A DNA stretch of 64,000 nucleotides, from contig JALOKU010000004.1 of the NCBI GenBank assembly GCA_025456345.1, positions 1 through 64,000 on the forward strand. The letters are read 5' to 3'. The position numbers and the translations under genes are program-made. The DNA is from Vicinamibacterales bacterium. Lineage in GTDB: Bacteria > Acidobacteriota > Vicinamibacteria > Vicinamibacterales > JAKQTR01. Of the stretch, positions 9,097-19,634 are shown piece after piece; the stretch's first letter is position 1, and every line of letters starts with the position of its first letter. Below the pieces are notes generated by a model, which had not been told where the DNA came from, did not search any database, and worked only from the letters and a program-made list of their open reading frames with translations.

Positions 9097-10231
9097 GTGG
9101 CACTCGAACTCGACGATCTGGTCCGGCGGCACGACGACCTCGCGAAGCGCTCCGCGGAGCTGCGGAGGCATCTTTGAGGCCGCTGGCCCGCGCGATGAGC
9201 TCAACACGCTCGAATCGCTGACCAGCCAGCCCGACTTCTGGAAGGACCAGGCCGAGGCGCAGCGCGTCCTCCAGCGGCGGCGGCGCCTTCAAGACGAGGT
9301 CGATCTCGCCGAGTCTCTCGCCAAGCAGGAAGCCGACCTCGCGGTGCTCGTGGAATGGGCCGGGGCGGGCGAGGACGTCGGCTCGGACCTCGAGTCGGGC
9401 CTCGATCGCCTCGCGGAACAGGTGGAGGCGGCCGAAATCAAGCGGCTGCTCGGCGGCGAGCACGACCGCGCCAACGCCGTCGTCACGATCCACCCAGGCG
9501 CCGGAGGCACCGAGTCGCAGGACTGGGCCGACATGCTGCTGCGCATGTACCTCAAGTGGATCGAGCGCCGCGGGTTCAAGCGCGACATTCTCGACTACCA
9601 GCCCGGCGACGAGGCCGGCCTCAAGAGCGCGACGCTGACGGTCACCGGCGACTTCGCCTACGGCATGCTGCTCGCCGAAGCGGGCGTCCACCGGCTCGTC
9701 CGCATCTCGCCCTTCGACCAGGCGGCGCGGCGCCACACGTCGTTCGCGTCGGTCTACGTGTACCCCGAACTCGACAACGACGTCGAGATCGAGGTGGAGG
9801 AGAAGGACCTCCGCGTCGACACGTTCTGCGCGAGCGGGCCGGGCGGTCAGGGCGTGAACACGACCTACTCGGCGGTCCGGATCACACACCTGCCGACGAA
9901 CATCGTCGTGTCGTGCCAGAACGAGCGGTCGCAGATCCGCAACCGCGACGCCGCGATGAAGGTGCTGAAGTCGCGGCTCTACGACCTCAAGATCCGGGAA
10001 CAGCAGGCGAAGATCGACAAGCTGGGCGGCGAGAAGAAGGACATCGCGTTCGGCAGCCAGATCCGCAGCTACGTGCTGCACCCGTACCAGATGATCAAGG
10101 ACCACCGGACCAGGACGCAGGTCGGCGATGTCGCCCGGGTGCTGGACGGCGACATCGACGTCTTCATTCAGACCTACCTCAAGGCCAAGGCCAGCGGCAC
10201 GCTCGGGCAGGGGGGCGGCACGGACGAGTAG
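9097..10231 (+). CDS. prfB: Peptide chain release factor 2, programmed +1 frameshift
   Basis: RF2 terminates translation at UGA and UAA. The reading frame starts at GTG 9097 behind a perfect AGGAGG (9084-9089) and runs 26 codons to an in-frame TGA at 9175-9177. Skipping T9175 joins it to the long second frame (9176-10231), giving 377 residues. The second part has the SPF tripeptide (VRISPFDQ) that reads stop codons in RF2, and the GGQ loop (GPGGQGVNTTYSAV) that triggers peptide release. This is the classical autoregulated prfB layout: low RF2 favours shifting and so more RF2. An annotation without the shift would look like a truncated gene. Confidence 0.96.
9164..9178 (+). promoter_or_regulatory. 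prfB: prfB +1 programmed frameshift site
   Basis: An internal Shine-Dalgarno-like GGAGG (9164-9168), a 3-nt spacer CAT, the slippery codon CTT (9172-9174) and the TGA stop (9175-9177) reproduce the geometry of the well-known E. coli site. The shift moves the peptidyl-tRNA from CUU to UUU and reading resumes with GAG at 9176. Confidence 0.93.
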
Positions 10232-10254
10232 GCGGGAGGCGGGAGGCGAGAGGG

Positions 10255-12603
10255 CTACTGCCTCGGGAAGCCGATGCCCGGCTGCGTGCCCGCGATGAAG
10301 CTCTCCTTCAGCGCGCCCGGCGCAGCGGCGTCCACCGGGGCGCCCGTTCCCCGATCGACGGTCACGAAGACGATGTTCCCCGGCGGTTCGAACACCGGAG
10401 GATTCTCGCGGTCGCCGTACCGGTCGATGTACGCCTTCATGAACGACATCCAGATCGGCAGCGCGGCCGCGGCGCCGGTCTCGCCCGGCCCGAGCGGCTT
10501 CTTCAGGTCGTAGCCCACCCACACGCCAACCGTGATGTGCGGATCGAAGCCGACAAACCACGCGTCGGTGTAGTCGTCGACCGTTCCCGTCTTGCCGGCC
10601 AGCGGCCAGTCGAGCGCCGCGGCCTTGGCGGCCGTGCCCCGCTCAACGACGCCCTGGAGCAGGCTGACCATCACGAAGGCGGTGTCGGCGCGGATGCCTT
10701 CACGCGCGATGGGCCGGTGTTCCTCGACAACGGTGCCGTCGCGCTCCGTGACTTTGAGGATGCTGAAGGGCTGCATGCGGACGCCCTGGTTCGGGAAGGC
10801 GGAGTAGGCGCTGGTCACTTCGATCAGCGTGGCCTCGGACGCCCCGAGCGCGGTCGAGAGGTACGGCTGCAGGGGCGACTGGAAGCCGAGGCGGCGCGCG
10901 TAGCTGATGACCTGCGCCGGCGTCAGCTGCTCCATCAGTTTCACGGTGGGCACGTTGCGCGACTGTTCGAGCACGCGGCGCAGCGTGACCGTGCCCTCGT
11001 ACTTGCGGTCGTAGTTCTGCGGCGCATACGGCGGCTGGCCGGGCCCCGCGCTGTACGACACGGGCGCATCCACGATGAGCGAGGCCGGCGTGAACCCCCG
11101 ATCGATCGCCGCGGCGAAGACGATTGGCTTGAACGCCGAGCCGATCTGCCGCGGGGCCTGGACCGCGCGGTTGAACTTGCTGCGGCCGAAATCGAGGCCG
11201 CCGACCATGGCGCGGATCTCCCCGGTGCGGTTGTCGATGGCGACCAGCGCGCCCTCGACCAGCGGCGTCTGCTCGAGCGTGACCGACACGGCGCCCGCCG
11301 GCTCGTCGACGGCCGTCACCTCCACCTCGACGAGATCGCCGACCTTGACCAGGTCCGCCGCCGAGGCGCGGCCCGTCCACGTGAATCCCGCTCTCTCGAG
11401 GATCCCTTCGAACCTCCCGACACGCACGCGCGCCGTGCCGGGCGGCAGGGCCGGGCCGGTCTTTCCGGCGGCGGCCGCGCGGGTGCGCGCGGCGCCCGCA
11501 GCGACGTCCAGCACCACGGCAGGCACGATGTCGCCCGGGCGGATCGGCCGGGCCCACCGGCGTTCGCGGTGCGCGCCGGGCGCCTGGCCGTTGGCCGCGA
11601 CGTTGTGTGACGGCCTGCGGTAGCCACGCCGCTTGTCGAGGTCCCGCAGGCCGCGGTCCAGCGCCTTCGCGGCCGCCGCCTGGAGGTCATAGTCGAGTGT
11701 GGTCTGGACCGAGAGCCCTGCCTCGTAGAGGTCCTGGGCGCCGTACTGCCGCTCGAGGTGCTGCCGGACTTCCTCGGTGAAGTAGGGCGCCGTCGTGTTG
11801 GACGGGCCGGGCAGGCCGGCGAGCACGATGGGCTTCTTCTGTGCTGCGCCGGCGTGCGCCTCCGTGATGAAGCCTTCTTCGGCCATGCGGCGGAGCGTGT
11901 AGTTGCGGCGCTGCGTCGCCCACTTCTGGTTGACGTACGGGCTCTGGCGCTCGGGCAGCTGCAGGATCCCCGCGATGGTCGCGGCTTCCTCCAGGCTCAG
12001 GTCCTTCACCGGCTTGCCGAAATACACGCGGGCCGCAGCCTCGACGCCGTACGCGCCGTGGCCGAGGTTCATCTGGTTGCAGTAGAGCGTGAAAATCTCC
12101 TGCTTGGTGTAGCGCTTCTCGACCTGCAGCGCCAGCACGGCTTCCTTGACCTTCCGCTCGAGCGTCTTCTCCGGCTTGAGGAACAACTTGCGGGTCAGCT
12201 GTTGCGTGAGGGTGCTTGCGCCCGCGTAGAACAGCCGCCGCTCGTACACCAGGTTACGGACGACCGTGACGAGGAGTCTGAGGGGGCGGATGCCGATGTG
12301 GTGGTCGAACTCGGCGTCCTCGGCCGCCAGAATCGCCTGGCGCATGAGCACCGGGATCTCTTCGTATTTCAGGATGACGCGCCGCTGCGTGGCGTACTCG
12401 CCGATCACGCGCCCGTCTCGGGCGTACAGCCGGGTGATGGTGGCCGGCTTGTACTCGTCGAGTGCGGACACCTGCGGCAGGTCGCCCGTGTAGGCGACCA
12501 GGACGCCTGTCAGGATGCCGAGCGACGCCGCGATCACGAAGAGCGCGACGATGGTGGCCTGACGTGCGAGCGAGGCGCGAGACGACGATTTCAATCGGGC
12601 CAT
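10255..12603 (-). CDS. Class A penicillin-binding protein (PBP1A-type)
   Basis: This bifunctional peptidoglycan synthase has 782 residues. One N-terminal membrane helix (about 15-40) precedes a GT51 glycosyltransferase domain with the catalytic Glu in AAEDAEF and the GASTLTQQL motif. An OB-like insertion (about 350-430) follows, then a transpeptidase domain with the SxxK nucleophile in GSAFKPI, SRN in EQSRNVPT and KTG in LAGKTGTVDD. It polymerises glycan chains and cross-links them in the periplasm. Its ATG at 12603 overlaps the upstream gene's TGA by one base (TGATG), so it depends on translation of the FecR gene. Convergent prfB ends 23 bp away. Confidence 0.95.
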   Translation of the reverse strand: MARLKSSSRASLARQATIVALFVIAASLGILTGVLVAYTGDLPQVSALDEYKPATITRLYARDGRVIGEYATQRRVILKYEEIPVLMRQAILAAEDAEFDHHIGIRPLRLLVTVVRNLVYERRLFYAGASTLTQQLTRKLFLKPEKTLERKVKEAVLALQVEKRYTKQEIFTLYCNQMNLGHGAYGVEAAARVYFGKPVKDLSLEEAATIAGILQLPERQSPYVNQKWATQRRNYTLRRMAEEGFITEAHAGAAQKKPIVLAGLPGPSNTTAPYFTEEVRQHLERQYGAQDLYEAGLSVQTTLDYDLQAAAAKALDRGLRDLDKRRGYRRPSHNVAANGQAPGAHRERRWARPIRPGDIVPAVVLDVAAGAARTRAAAAGKTGPALPPGTARVRVGRFEGILERAGFTWTGRASAADLVKVGDLVEVEVTAVDEPAGAVSVTLEQTPLVEGALVAIDNRTGEIRAMVGGLDFGRSKFNRAVQAPRQIGSAFKPIVFAAAIDRGFTPASLIVDAPVSYSAGPGQPPYAPQNYDRKYEGTVTLRRVLEQSRNVPTVKLMEQLTPAQVISYARRLGFQSPLQPYLSTALGASEATLIEVTSAYSAFPNQGVRMQPFSILKVTERDGTVVEEHRPIAREGIRADTAFVMVSLLQGVVERGTAAKAAALDWPLAGKTGTVDDYTDAWFVGFDPHITVGVWVGYDLKKPLGPGETGAAAALPIWMSFMKAYIDRYGDRENPPVFEPPGNIVFVTVDRGTGAPVDAAAPGALKESFIAGTQPGIGFPRQ

Positions 12604-14774
12604 CAATCAGGAGTGCCGCCACGCCGCCGCGACGGCTGAGGCCCCTGGCCTCCGCCGCGCGGCTGTGACGCGCCTGACCCTGGATTGTAGCGCGGAGCCG
12701 AAGGCTGCGCCGAGGAACCGCCGGTAGCACCCGACCCGCCGCGGCGCAGGGACGGGCCCGCGGGCATGCCGCCGCCCGCGCTGCCGCCGTCGCGGGGACG
12801 CGCGGGCGGCGCGGACGGGCTCCCGCCGCCGCGCATGGACGGAGTGCCGCGGGGCACCGATGGCCCTGACACGCCGCCGCTGCCGCGCACGTCCGGGTTG
12901 TCGCGCGGCGCCGACGGGGCCGGCGGTTCCGCGGATCGCGGGTAGGCGCGGCGATCGACCGCGCCCGACGTGTTCCCACCCCCGCGAATAGCGGGATTCT
13001 GCCGCACGGCCGGCGGCGACCACGCACCGGTGGTGCCCGCCGGATCGGAGGACGGATTCGCTCGCGGATAGGTCCGCGCCCGAGCGCCGCCGAACTGCGC
13101 CGGCTCGCCGTTGCCGAATTGGCTTGGCGCCCCGTTGCCGAACCTCGCCGGCGCGCCGTTGCCAAACTGCGCCGGCTCGCCGTTGCCGAACTGGGCCGGC
13201 GCGCCCGGCGGCGTGTGGTCTCGCGGGACAGCGGAGGAGGAATAGCGCCGGTTCCCGAATGCGGCGACGTCGGGCGTGGCGGCGGGTGCCTCAGTCCGCT
13301 GGCCTTCGCCGCGGTAGGCCGGCGCAGCGGGGAACGCCCGTCGCGCCGCCGTGCCTGGCGTGCGCGCCCCATCGCCGGCAAGCACGCGCGCGGCCTCGCC
13401 TGGACTCAGCCTCGCGCGGCCGTCCGGCAGCGCGCGCGCTCCCGGTGCGCGCGTCGGCGAGGCGGCATCGCCTGAGCCGGGCGCGGCGTCGCCGACAGTC
13501 CCGCGCGGTGCGGCCGTTCCACCGCCGGTGGTCGAGCGAGGCACGGCGAGCCCGGCCGCCGTCGGCCGCGGCACCGCGCGGTCAAGGCCAGGGCCCGAAC
13601 GCCGAACGGCAAACGCGCCGCGCTCGGCGGGATCGATGCGGTTGCCATCGACCGCCACGCGATGGACAGGCGTCCGCGTCCCGTAGTGGTGACGCGGCAC
13701 CACCGTCCACCCGCGCCACGGGTCGACGCGGGCGCCGAAGTAGTGGCCGCGCACGCCGAAGTGGCCAAACACCGGATAGCCGTGCCGGCCGAGCGGACAC
13801 CAGCTCACGTAGCCCGGCGAATAGGCCCAGGAGACCCACGCGGGCCCCCACACGGTGGCGGGTCTCCAGTACCAGCCGAGGCCGAACGAGAAGCCCCAGT
13901 GGCCGTAATGATGCGTTGGCCATCCCCACGGGTCGCCGCCGATCCAGAACGAACCCCATGTGGGGTACCTGTTCCAGTACCCGACGGAGTACGGCCGCCA
14001 GTTGGCCGCGACGGTGGGGTACCAGACGGCGCCCTCGACCGGATCGGATCGCCACGTGCCGTACTGGTCGAAGGTGCTCGCGTACACCGTGAGCTCCGAG
14101 GGCAAGTACTGTGCGGAGGCCGCGCCCAGGCGCTCGTCGCGCCTCGCCGCGCTCCAGGAGTCGAAATCGTCCCAGCGGGCGGAGTTGAAGTACTGCGGCG
14201 CGCTAGGTGCGAGACCGTCGCGCACGAAGGACTTTTCGCCCGCCCGCAGATCCTCTGCACCGTTGTCGCTCGCAAGGGTGGCCTGCCCGCGGAAGACCGC
14301 CAACTCCACTTCACGGCCGCGCGTGGTTTCGGCCGCCCACACCCGGAACTCGCCCGGCCCGCCGGTCTGCACCGAGGCCACGGGGGCATCGATCTGGTAG
14401 CGGACCGCCCGCTGCGGGTCCCGGGCGCCTCGTCCGATTACATAGACGCGGCCGTGCCGCAGCCGCAACAGATCCGCCGCGAGCACGTCGACCGTCGTCC
14501 CGCGATCCACGTGCAGCAGCGACCCGTCGGGGAGGATCACCTCGAGGCGCCCCTCGGCGGTGCGCAGCCGATCGCCGTCAAGAAGCGGCAGGTTCGCGAT
14601 GGCGGGATCCGACCGGCCGTCGCGGTCGATGTAGGCCTCGCCTTCGATGACGGAGAGGTGGGCCGGTGGCGGGCCAGACGGCGGCTGCGCGGGATCTTGC
14701 TGCGCGAACCCGGCCGACGCCGGCAGAATCAGCAGTGACAACACCCACAGACATACACGCCACTTGGTGGTCAT
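12603..14774 (-). CDS. Exported FecR-domain protein with W/Y-rich middle and low-complexity tail
   Basis: The protein has 723 residues from an ATG preceded by GAGGG. A signal peptide (about 1-24) leads to a FecR-like domain (about 45-170; LLDGDRLRTAEGRLEVILPDG is typical). Next comes a striking Trp/Tyr/Gly/His-rich block (about 225-340, with YWNRYPTWGSFW and GHWGFSFGLGWYW), as in DUF6600-type proteins. The rest is a long Pro/Gly/Ser/Arg tail with five near-perfect 8-residue P(A/S)QFGNG(E/A) repeats. No enzyme motif is visible. It is probably an envelope or surface structural protein. Coupling to the downstream penicillin-binding protein suggests a cell-wall connection, which is inference. Confidence 0.75.
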   Translation of the reverse strand: MTTKWRVCLWVLSLLILPASAGFAQQDPAQPPSGPPPAHLSVIEGEAYIDRDGRSDPAIANLPLLDGDRLRTAEGRLEVILPDGSLLHVDRGTTVDVLAADLLRLRHGRVYVIGRGARDPQRAVRYQIDAPVASVQTGGPGEFRVWAAETTRGREVELAVFRGQATLASDNGAEDLRAGEKSFVRDGLAPSAPQYFNSARWDDFDSWSAARRDERLGAASAQYLPSELTVYASTFDQYGTWRSDPVEGAVWYPTVAANWRPYSVGYWNRYPTWGSFWIGGDPWGWPTHHYGHWGFSFGLGWYWRPATVWGPAWVSWAYSPGYVSWCPLGRHGYPVFGHFGVRGHYFGARVDPWRGWTVVPRHHYGTRTPVHRVAVDGNRIDPAERGAFAVRRSGPGLDRAVPRPTAAGLAVPRSTTGGGTAAPRGTVGDAAPGSGDAASPTRAPGARALPDGRARLSPGEAARVLAGDGARTPGTAARRAFPAAPAYRGEGQRTEAPAATPDVAAFGNRRYSSSAVPRDHTPPGAPAQFGNGEPAQFGNGAPARFGNGAPSQFGNGEPAQFGGARARTYPRANPSSDPAGTTGAWSPPAVRQNPAIRGGGNTSGAVDRRAYPRSAEPPAPSAPRDNPDVRGSGGVSGPSVPRGTPSMRGGGSPSAPPARPRDGGSAGGGMPAGPSLRRGGSGATGGSSAQPSAPRYNPGSGASQPRGGGQGPQPSRRRGGTPD
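13089..13206 (-). repeat. 24-bp tandem repeat encoding (P)AQFGNG(A/E) units
   Basis: About five consecutive 24-bp copies encode the octapeptide P-A/S-Q/R-F-G-N-G-A/E inside the C-terminal tail of the FecR-domain protein. Copies differ by a few bases. Such in-frame repeats are prone to copy-number change. Confidence 0.85.
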
Positions 14775-14841
14775 TGGACCCTCGGTGATGCTTCGACGTC
14801 CCATGGCACGTGGGACCTCGAGTCTGTAGGCAGGCAGGTTC

Positions 14842-14869
14842 AGTATAGCACCCGTACGCTTGAAATCAA
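14842..14869 (-). promoter_or_regulatory. Promoter for the FecR/PBP operon
   Basis: Reading the minus strand, TTGATT (14869-14864) is followed after 16 nt by TATACT (14847-14842), both close to sigma-70 consensus and about 68-95 nt upstream of the ATG at 14774. It is divergent from the dnaK promoter. Confidence 0.6.
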
Positions 14870-14921
14870 CTGACAGCTCAGGAGTTGCGGGGCAACCGGC
14901 GGGAATCTCGTGGACATTAAC

Positions 14922-14950
14922 TTGACAACCAGGCGCTTAGATAATATTCT
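14922..14950 (+). promoter_or_regulatory. dnaK promoter (-35 TTGACA, -10 TATTCT)
   Basis: A perfect TTGACA (14922-14927) is followed after 17 nt by TATTCT (14945-14950), a good vegetative sigma-70 promoter about 75 nt before the dnaK ATG. The surrounding 50 bases are clearly more AT-rich than the rest of the window. I see no sigma-32-type CCCCAT element and no CIRCE element. Confidence 0.75.
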
Positions 14951-14952
14951 AA
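14937..14952. promoter_or_regulatory. Palindromic operator candidate over the dnaK -10 element
   Basis: TTAGA, six bases, TCTAA forms a palindrome that covers the -10 hexamer, so a bound repressor would block RNA polymerase. A second CTTAG (14956-14960) repeats the first (14936-14940) at a 20-bp distance, two helical turns. The obvious candidate ligand is HspR, encoded in this operon. The sequence is not the actinobacterial HAIR consensus, so the assignment is inferred from position and symmetry. Confidence 0.5.
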
Positions 14953-15024
14953 TGACTTAGTTAGACCTTGCGATGCCGGTCACTGGGCCGGCGGGCGGGT
15001 CTCACGGCGCGAAGGGACACGAAC

Positions 15025-16938
<1,914 letters not shown>

Positions 16939-16947
<9 letters not shown>

Positions 16948-17085
16948 GAAGGAAGAAGTAAGAAGGAAGAAGTAAGAAGTAAGAAGCAAGAAGACAGAAG
17001 ACCGGAGTGCAGATCAGCTGCATTCTGGCTTCTGACAAGCGTCAGATGGCTCTTCTGGCTTCTTGCTTCTGACGAGCGTCGAGCT
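16939..17085. repeat. Purine-rich GAAG repeat with inverted pyrimidine arm
   Basis: The end of dnaK and the 141-bp gap to dnaJ contain tandem GAAGGAAGAAGTAA-type units followed by GAAGCAAGAAG. Downstream, CTTCTTGCTTCT (17059-17070) is the exact reverse complement of AGAAGCAAGAAG (16982-16993), so the RNA can fold into a long hairpin. Two near-identical copies of GCTTCTGACRAGCGTC also occur in the right half. It shares unit types with the element at 23262. No coding potential is seen. Confidence 0.75.
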
Positions 17086-17088
17086 GCC

Positions 17089-18198
17089 ATGGACCTCTAC
17101 GAACTGATCGGCGTGCCGCGGGACGCGGCGCTTGACGAGATCAAGCGCGCGTACCGGCGCCTGGCCCGGCGGTATCACCCGGACATCAACCCGGGTGACC
17201 GCGCGGCCGCCGTGCGGTTCCGGGTGGTCGCCGACGCGTACGCAATTCTCGCCGACCCGGAGCGCCGGCGCCAGTACGACGCGTTCGGCCTGACCGCGAC
17301 GGTGTTCGAGGGCGCCGGAACGTTCGGTTTCGAGGGATTCGATTTCTCGGTCGAGTCGGCGAACGGGCCGACGGCGTCGACGTTTGGCGACCTGTTCGCG
17401 GACGTGATTCACGAGACCGTGGGGCGCGGGGCGGAGATGGGCACTGACGGCGCCGATCTCCACGCGTCGCTCTCGCTCGGCTTCGAGGACGCGGTGCGCG
17501 GCACCGAGAAGGCCATCGCGCTCGTCCGGCGGGACACGTGCGGCGGGTGCGCGGGCGCCGGCGTGGTACCGGTTGCCGAGACCACGTGCCCGGCGTGCCG
17601 GGGCGCCGGCACGATCCGGTCGCGGCGCGGCCACATGGTGTTCGCCAAGCCGTGCGAGCGGTGCGCCGGGACCGGCCGGCAGCGGCACGAACGCTGCGCG
17701 GCGTGCGCCGGCGCCGGCGTCGTGCCCTGCAGCCAGGCGGTGCCGCTCCTGATTCCCGCCGGCGTTGCCGACGGCGATCGGCTGCGGGTGGCGGGCCTCG
17801 GTCACGCCGGCTCGCGCGGCGGCCGCGCGGGCGATCTGTACGTGACCGTGCACGTGGGCACCCACCCGCTGTTCCGGCGGGAGGGCGACGACCTGCACGT
17901 GACGGTCCCCATCGGGATTCACGAGGCCGGCCTCGGCGCCCGGTTCGAGATTCCGGCCTTTGACGGCCCGGCCCGGCTTCGGGTGCCGCCGGGCACGCAG
18001 ACGGGCCAGCGGGTCCGCCTGCACGAGCGGGGCGTCCCGTCGCGGCGCGACGGCCGGCGGGGCGACCTGGTGGTGGAGTTCCGCATCGTGCTGCCCGCCG
18101 TGCTCGACGAGCGGTCGAAAGCGCTGCTGCGGGGGTTCGGCGCGATCAACGTGGAGGATGTGCGCGCGGAGTGGCGGCGCGATGCGCCCCGCGCGTAA
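17089..18198 (+). CDS. dnaJ: DnaJ-type co-chaperone
   Basis: This 369-residue protein stimulates DnaK ATPase and delivers substrates. It has an N-terminal J domain with the essential HPD (RYHPDINPG), then a linker poor in the usual Gly/Phe repeats. A zinc-binding domain follows with all four CxxCxGxG repeats (CGGCAGAG, CPACRGAG, CERCAGTG, CAACAGAG), and then the C-terminal peptide-binding barrels. The domain set is that of a type I DnaJ, although the G/F region is atypical. It sits between dnaK and hspR, so heat-shock control with dnaK is expected. Confidence 0.93.
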   Translation: MDLYELIGVPRDAALDEIKRAYRRLARRYHPDINPGDRAAAVRFRVVADAYAILADPERRRQYDAFGLTATVFEGAGTFGFEGFDFSVESANGPTASTFGDLFADVIHETVGRGAEMGTDGADLHASLSLGFEDAVRGTEKAIALVRRDTCGGCAGAGVVPVAETTCPACRGAGTIRSRRGHMVFAKPCERCAGTGRQRHERCAACAGAGVVPCSQAVPLLIPAGVADGDRLRVAGLGHAGSRGGRAGDLYVTVHVGTHPLFRREGDDLHVTVPIGIHEAGLGARFEIPAFDGPARLRVPPGTQTGQRVRLHERGVPSRRDGRRGDLVVEFRIVLPAVLDERSKALLRGFGAINVEDVRAEWRRDAPRA

Positions 18199-18223
18199 CG
18201 CAGGGCCGGAAGGACGGACGGGG

Positions 18224-18691
18224 ATGGCGACCAGAAAGAGCACCGGCAGCGCCTCGGGCACGGCGTATTACATGATCAGCGCCGTCGCGCAGAAGTACAG
18301 CATCCATCCGCAGACGCTTCGCCTCTACGAGCGGGAAGGCCTGCTCAAGCCGTCGCGGACCGACGGCAACACCCGTCTCTACTCGGACGAGGACCTCCAG
18401 CGCCTCGAGACCATCCTGTCGCTCACGCGCGACCTCGGCGTCAACCTGGCCGGCGTCGAGATCGTGCTCAACATGCGGCAGAAGATGGAGGACATGCAGC
18501 ACGAGGTCAACCAGTTCATGATCTACGTGAAGGGGGAACTCGCGCGCGGCCTCGGCGACTGGGAGCAGCGCCTGAACACGGCGCTGGTGCGCACGACGCC
18601 GGCCGACATCGTCCGCCAGGCGCCGCCGGGCGAGCCGGGCGGGGCGCCCGCCGCCGGGCCCTCCCGCGACGGCGACCGCAAGGCCCGATAG
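18224..18691 (+). CDS. hspR: HspR, MerR-family heat-shock repressor
   Basis: The 155-residue protein starts at ATG 18224 after an AGGACGG site. It has a MerR-type winged HTH: YMISAVAQKYSIHPQTLRLY, then EREGLLKPSRTDGNTRLYS, then a short coiled coil. HspR proteins repress the dnaK operon and use DnaK as co-repressor, so titration of DnaK by unfolded protein derepresses it. Position third in dnaK-dnaJ-hspR is the classic arrangement. A binding-site candidate lies over the dnaK -10 at 14937-14952. The C-terminal tail is Pro/Gly-rich and probably disordered. Confidence 0.92.
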   Translation: MATRKSTGSASGTAYYMISAVAQKYSIHPQTLRLYEREGLLKPSRTDGNTRLYSDEDLQRLETILSLTRDLGVNLAGVEIVLNMRQKMEDMQHEVNQFMIYVKGELARGLGDWEQRLNTALVRTTPADIVRQAPPGEPGGAPAAGPSRDGDRKAR

Positions 18692-18740
18692 CGCCGGGCG
18701 TTCACCACCGATTCCTCGGCTGGCGGGCTCCGCGCGGGAG

Positions 18741-18746
18741 TATCAT
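18741..18746 (+). promoter_or_regulatory. -10-like TATCAT, 6 nt before sigma factor start
   Basis: TATCAT is followed by exactly six bases and the GTG at 18753, so a transcript from it would begin at or next to the start codon. No Shine-Dalgarno sequence is at the right distance, and no convincing -35 is visible. Confidence 0.45.
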
Positions 18747-18752
18747 CCACGC

Positions 18753-19616
18753 GTGGCAAGGCGGCCCGTTGATCCGTCGGCCGATGCGGAGACGCTCCGC
18801 GCCTACCTCTCCGAGATCGGGAAGATCCCGGCGCTGACCCTCGACGAGGAGCGCGCGCTGGGCGCGCTCGTCCGCCAGGGTGATGAGGCGGCGCTTCGCC
18901 GGCTGGTGGAGTCCAACCTGCGGTTCGTCGTGAGCTACGCCAAGCGCTACCGGGGCCTGGGCGTCGCGTTCCTCGACCTCATCCACGAAGGCAACCTCGG
19001 AATGATGGAGGCGGCGCGCCGCTTCGATCCGGCCCGCAACGTGAAGTTCATCAGCTATGCGGTGTGGTGGGTCCGCCAGGCGCTGCTGCACGTGCTCTCG
19101 GACCAGAGCCGCATCATCTCGGTGCCCTCGAAGCTGTCGGGCCCGGCGTCGAAGCTCGGGCGTCACCTCGCGGCGCTCGCGACGCAGCTCGACCGCAACC
19201 CGACGGCGCGCGAGCTGGCCGATGACCTCGCCATCTCGGAGGCCGACGCGACCGCGCTCATGCAGATCAGCGGCGAGGACGTGTCATTGAGCGATCACGT
19301 GGGCAGCAGCGGGGGACACAACCGGCGCGAGGTGGAGGACGTGCTCGAGCAGGTGATGATTCCGGCGGTCGACGAAGCGCTGGTGCACGAGGCCGTGGTG
19401 GATCAGCTGCGGAAGGCGGTGGCCGAACTGGGCAAGAAGGAGCGCGACGTCATGCGCCTGCGCTTCGGCCTCGACGGCGGCGATCCGAAGACGCTGCAGG
19501 AGGTCGGCGACCGCCTGAAGCTCTCGCGGGAACGCGTCCGGCAGATCGAGTCGCGCGCCAAGGAGAAACTGCGGCAGTCGACGCGCCTGCAGGGCGTGAA
19601 GAGCTCGTTGAATTGA
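18753..19616 (+). CDS. RNA polymerase sigma-70 family factor (RpoD/RpoS-like, short)
   Basis: This 287-residue factor lacks region 1.1. Region 1.2 (LRAYLSEIGKIPALTLDEE) begins almost at once. Region 2 contains FLDLIHEGNLGMMEAARRF and the promoter-melting VKFISYAVWWVRQAL. Region 4 has the -35-binding HTH with ERVRQIESRAKEKLR at its end. It is a group 2/3 sigma factor, so it could be a stress sigma factor. Its place right after the heat-shock operon is suggestive but not proof. The GTG at 18753 is chosen because homology starts there and a -10-like box lies just ahead. It could also be called RpoH-like; promoter specificity cannot be read from the sequence. Confidence 0.88.
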   Translation: MARRPVDPSADAETLRAYLSEIGKIPALTLDEERALGALVRQGDEAALRRLVESNLRFVVSYAKRYRGLGVAFLDLIHEGNLGMMEAARRFDPARNVKFISYAVWWVRQALLHVLSDQSRIISVPSKLSGPASKLGRHLAALATQLDRNPTARELADDLAISEADATALMQISGEDVSLSDHVGSSGGHNRREVEDVLEQVMIPAVDEALVHEAVVDQLRKAVAELGKKERDVMRLRFGLDGGDPKTLQEVGDRLKLSRERVRQIESRAKEKLRQSTRLQGVKSSLN

Positions 19617-19634
19617 TGGTATGGTGATAGGGCC

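Noticed and set aside
9176..9343. Idea that prfB is a frameshifted pseudogene
   Set aside because: The shift site has the exact programmed-frameshift layout, and both parts are well conserved.
10232..10254. GGCGGGAGGCGGGAGGCGAGAGG between prfB and the PBP as a terminator
   Set aside because: Purine-rich and repetitive but without a clear complementary arm or U tract; only a 4-bp stem is possible.
14850..15024. CIRCE or sigma-32 promoter upstream of dnaK
   Set aside because: A CTTGAAA-like string occurs at about 14859, but no CCCCAT partner follows at the right spacing, and no TTAGCACTC-N9-GAGTGCTAA is present.
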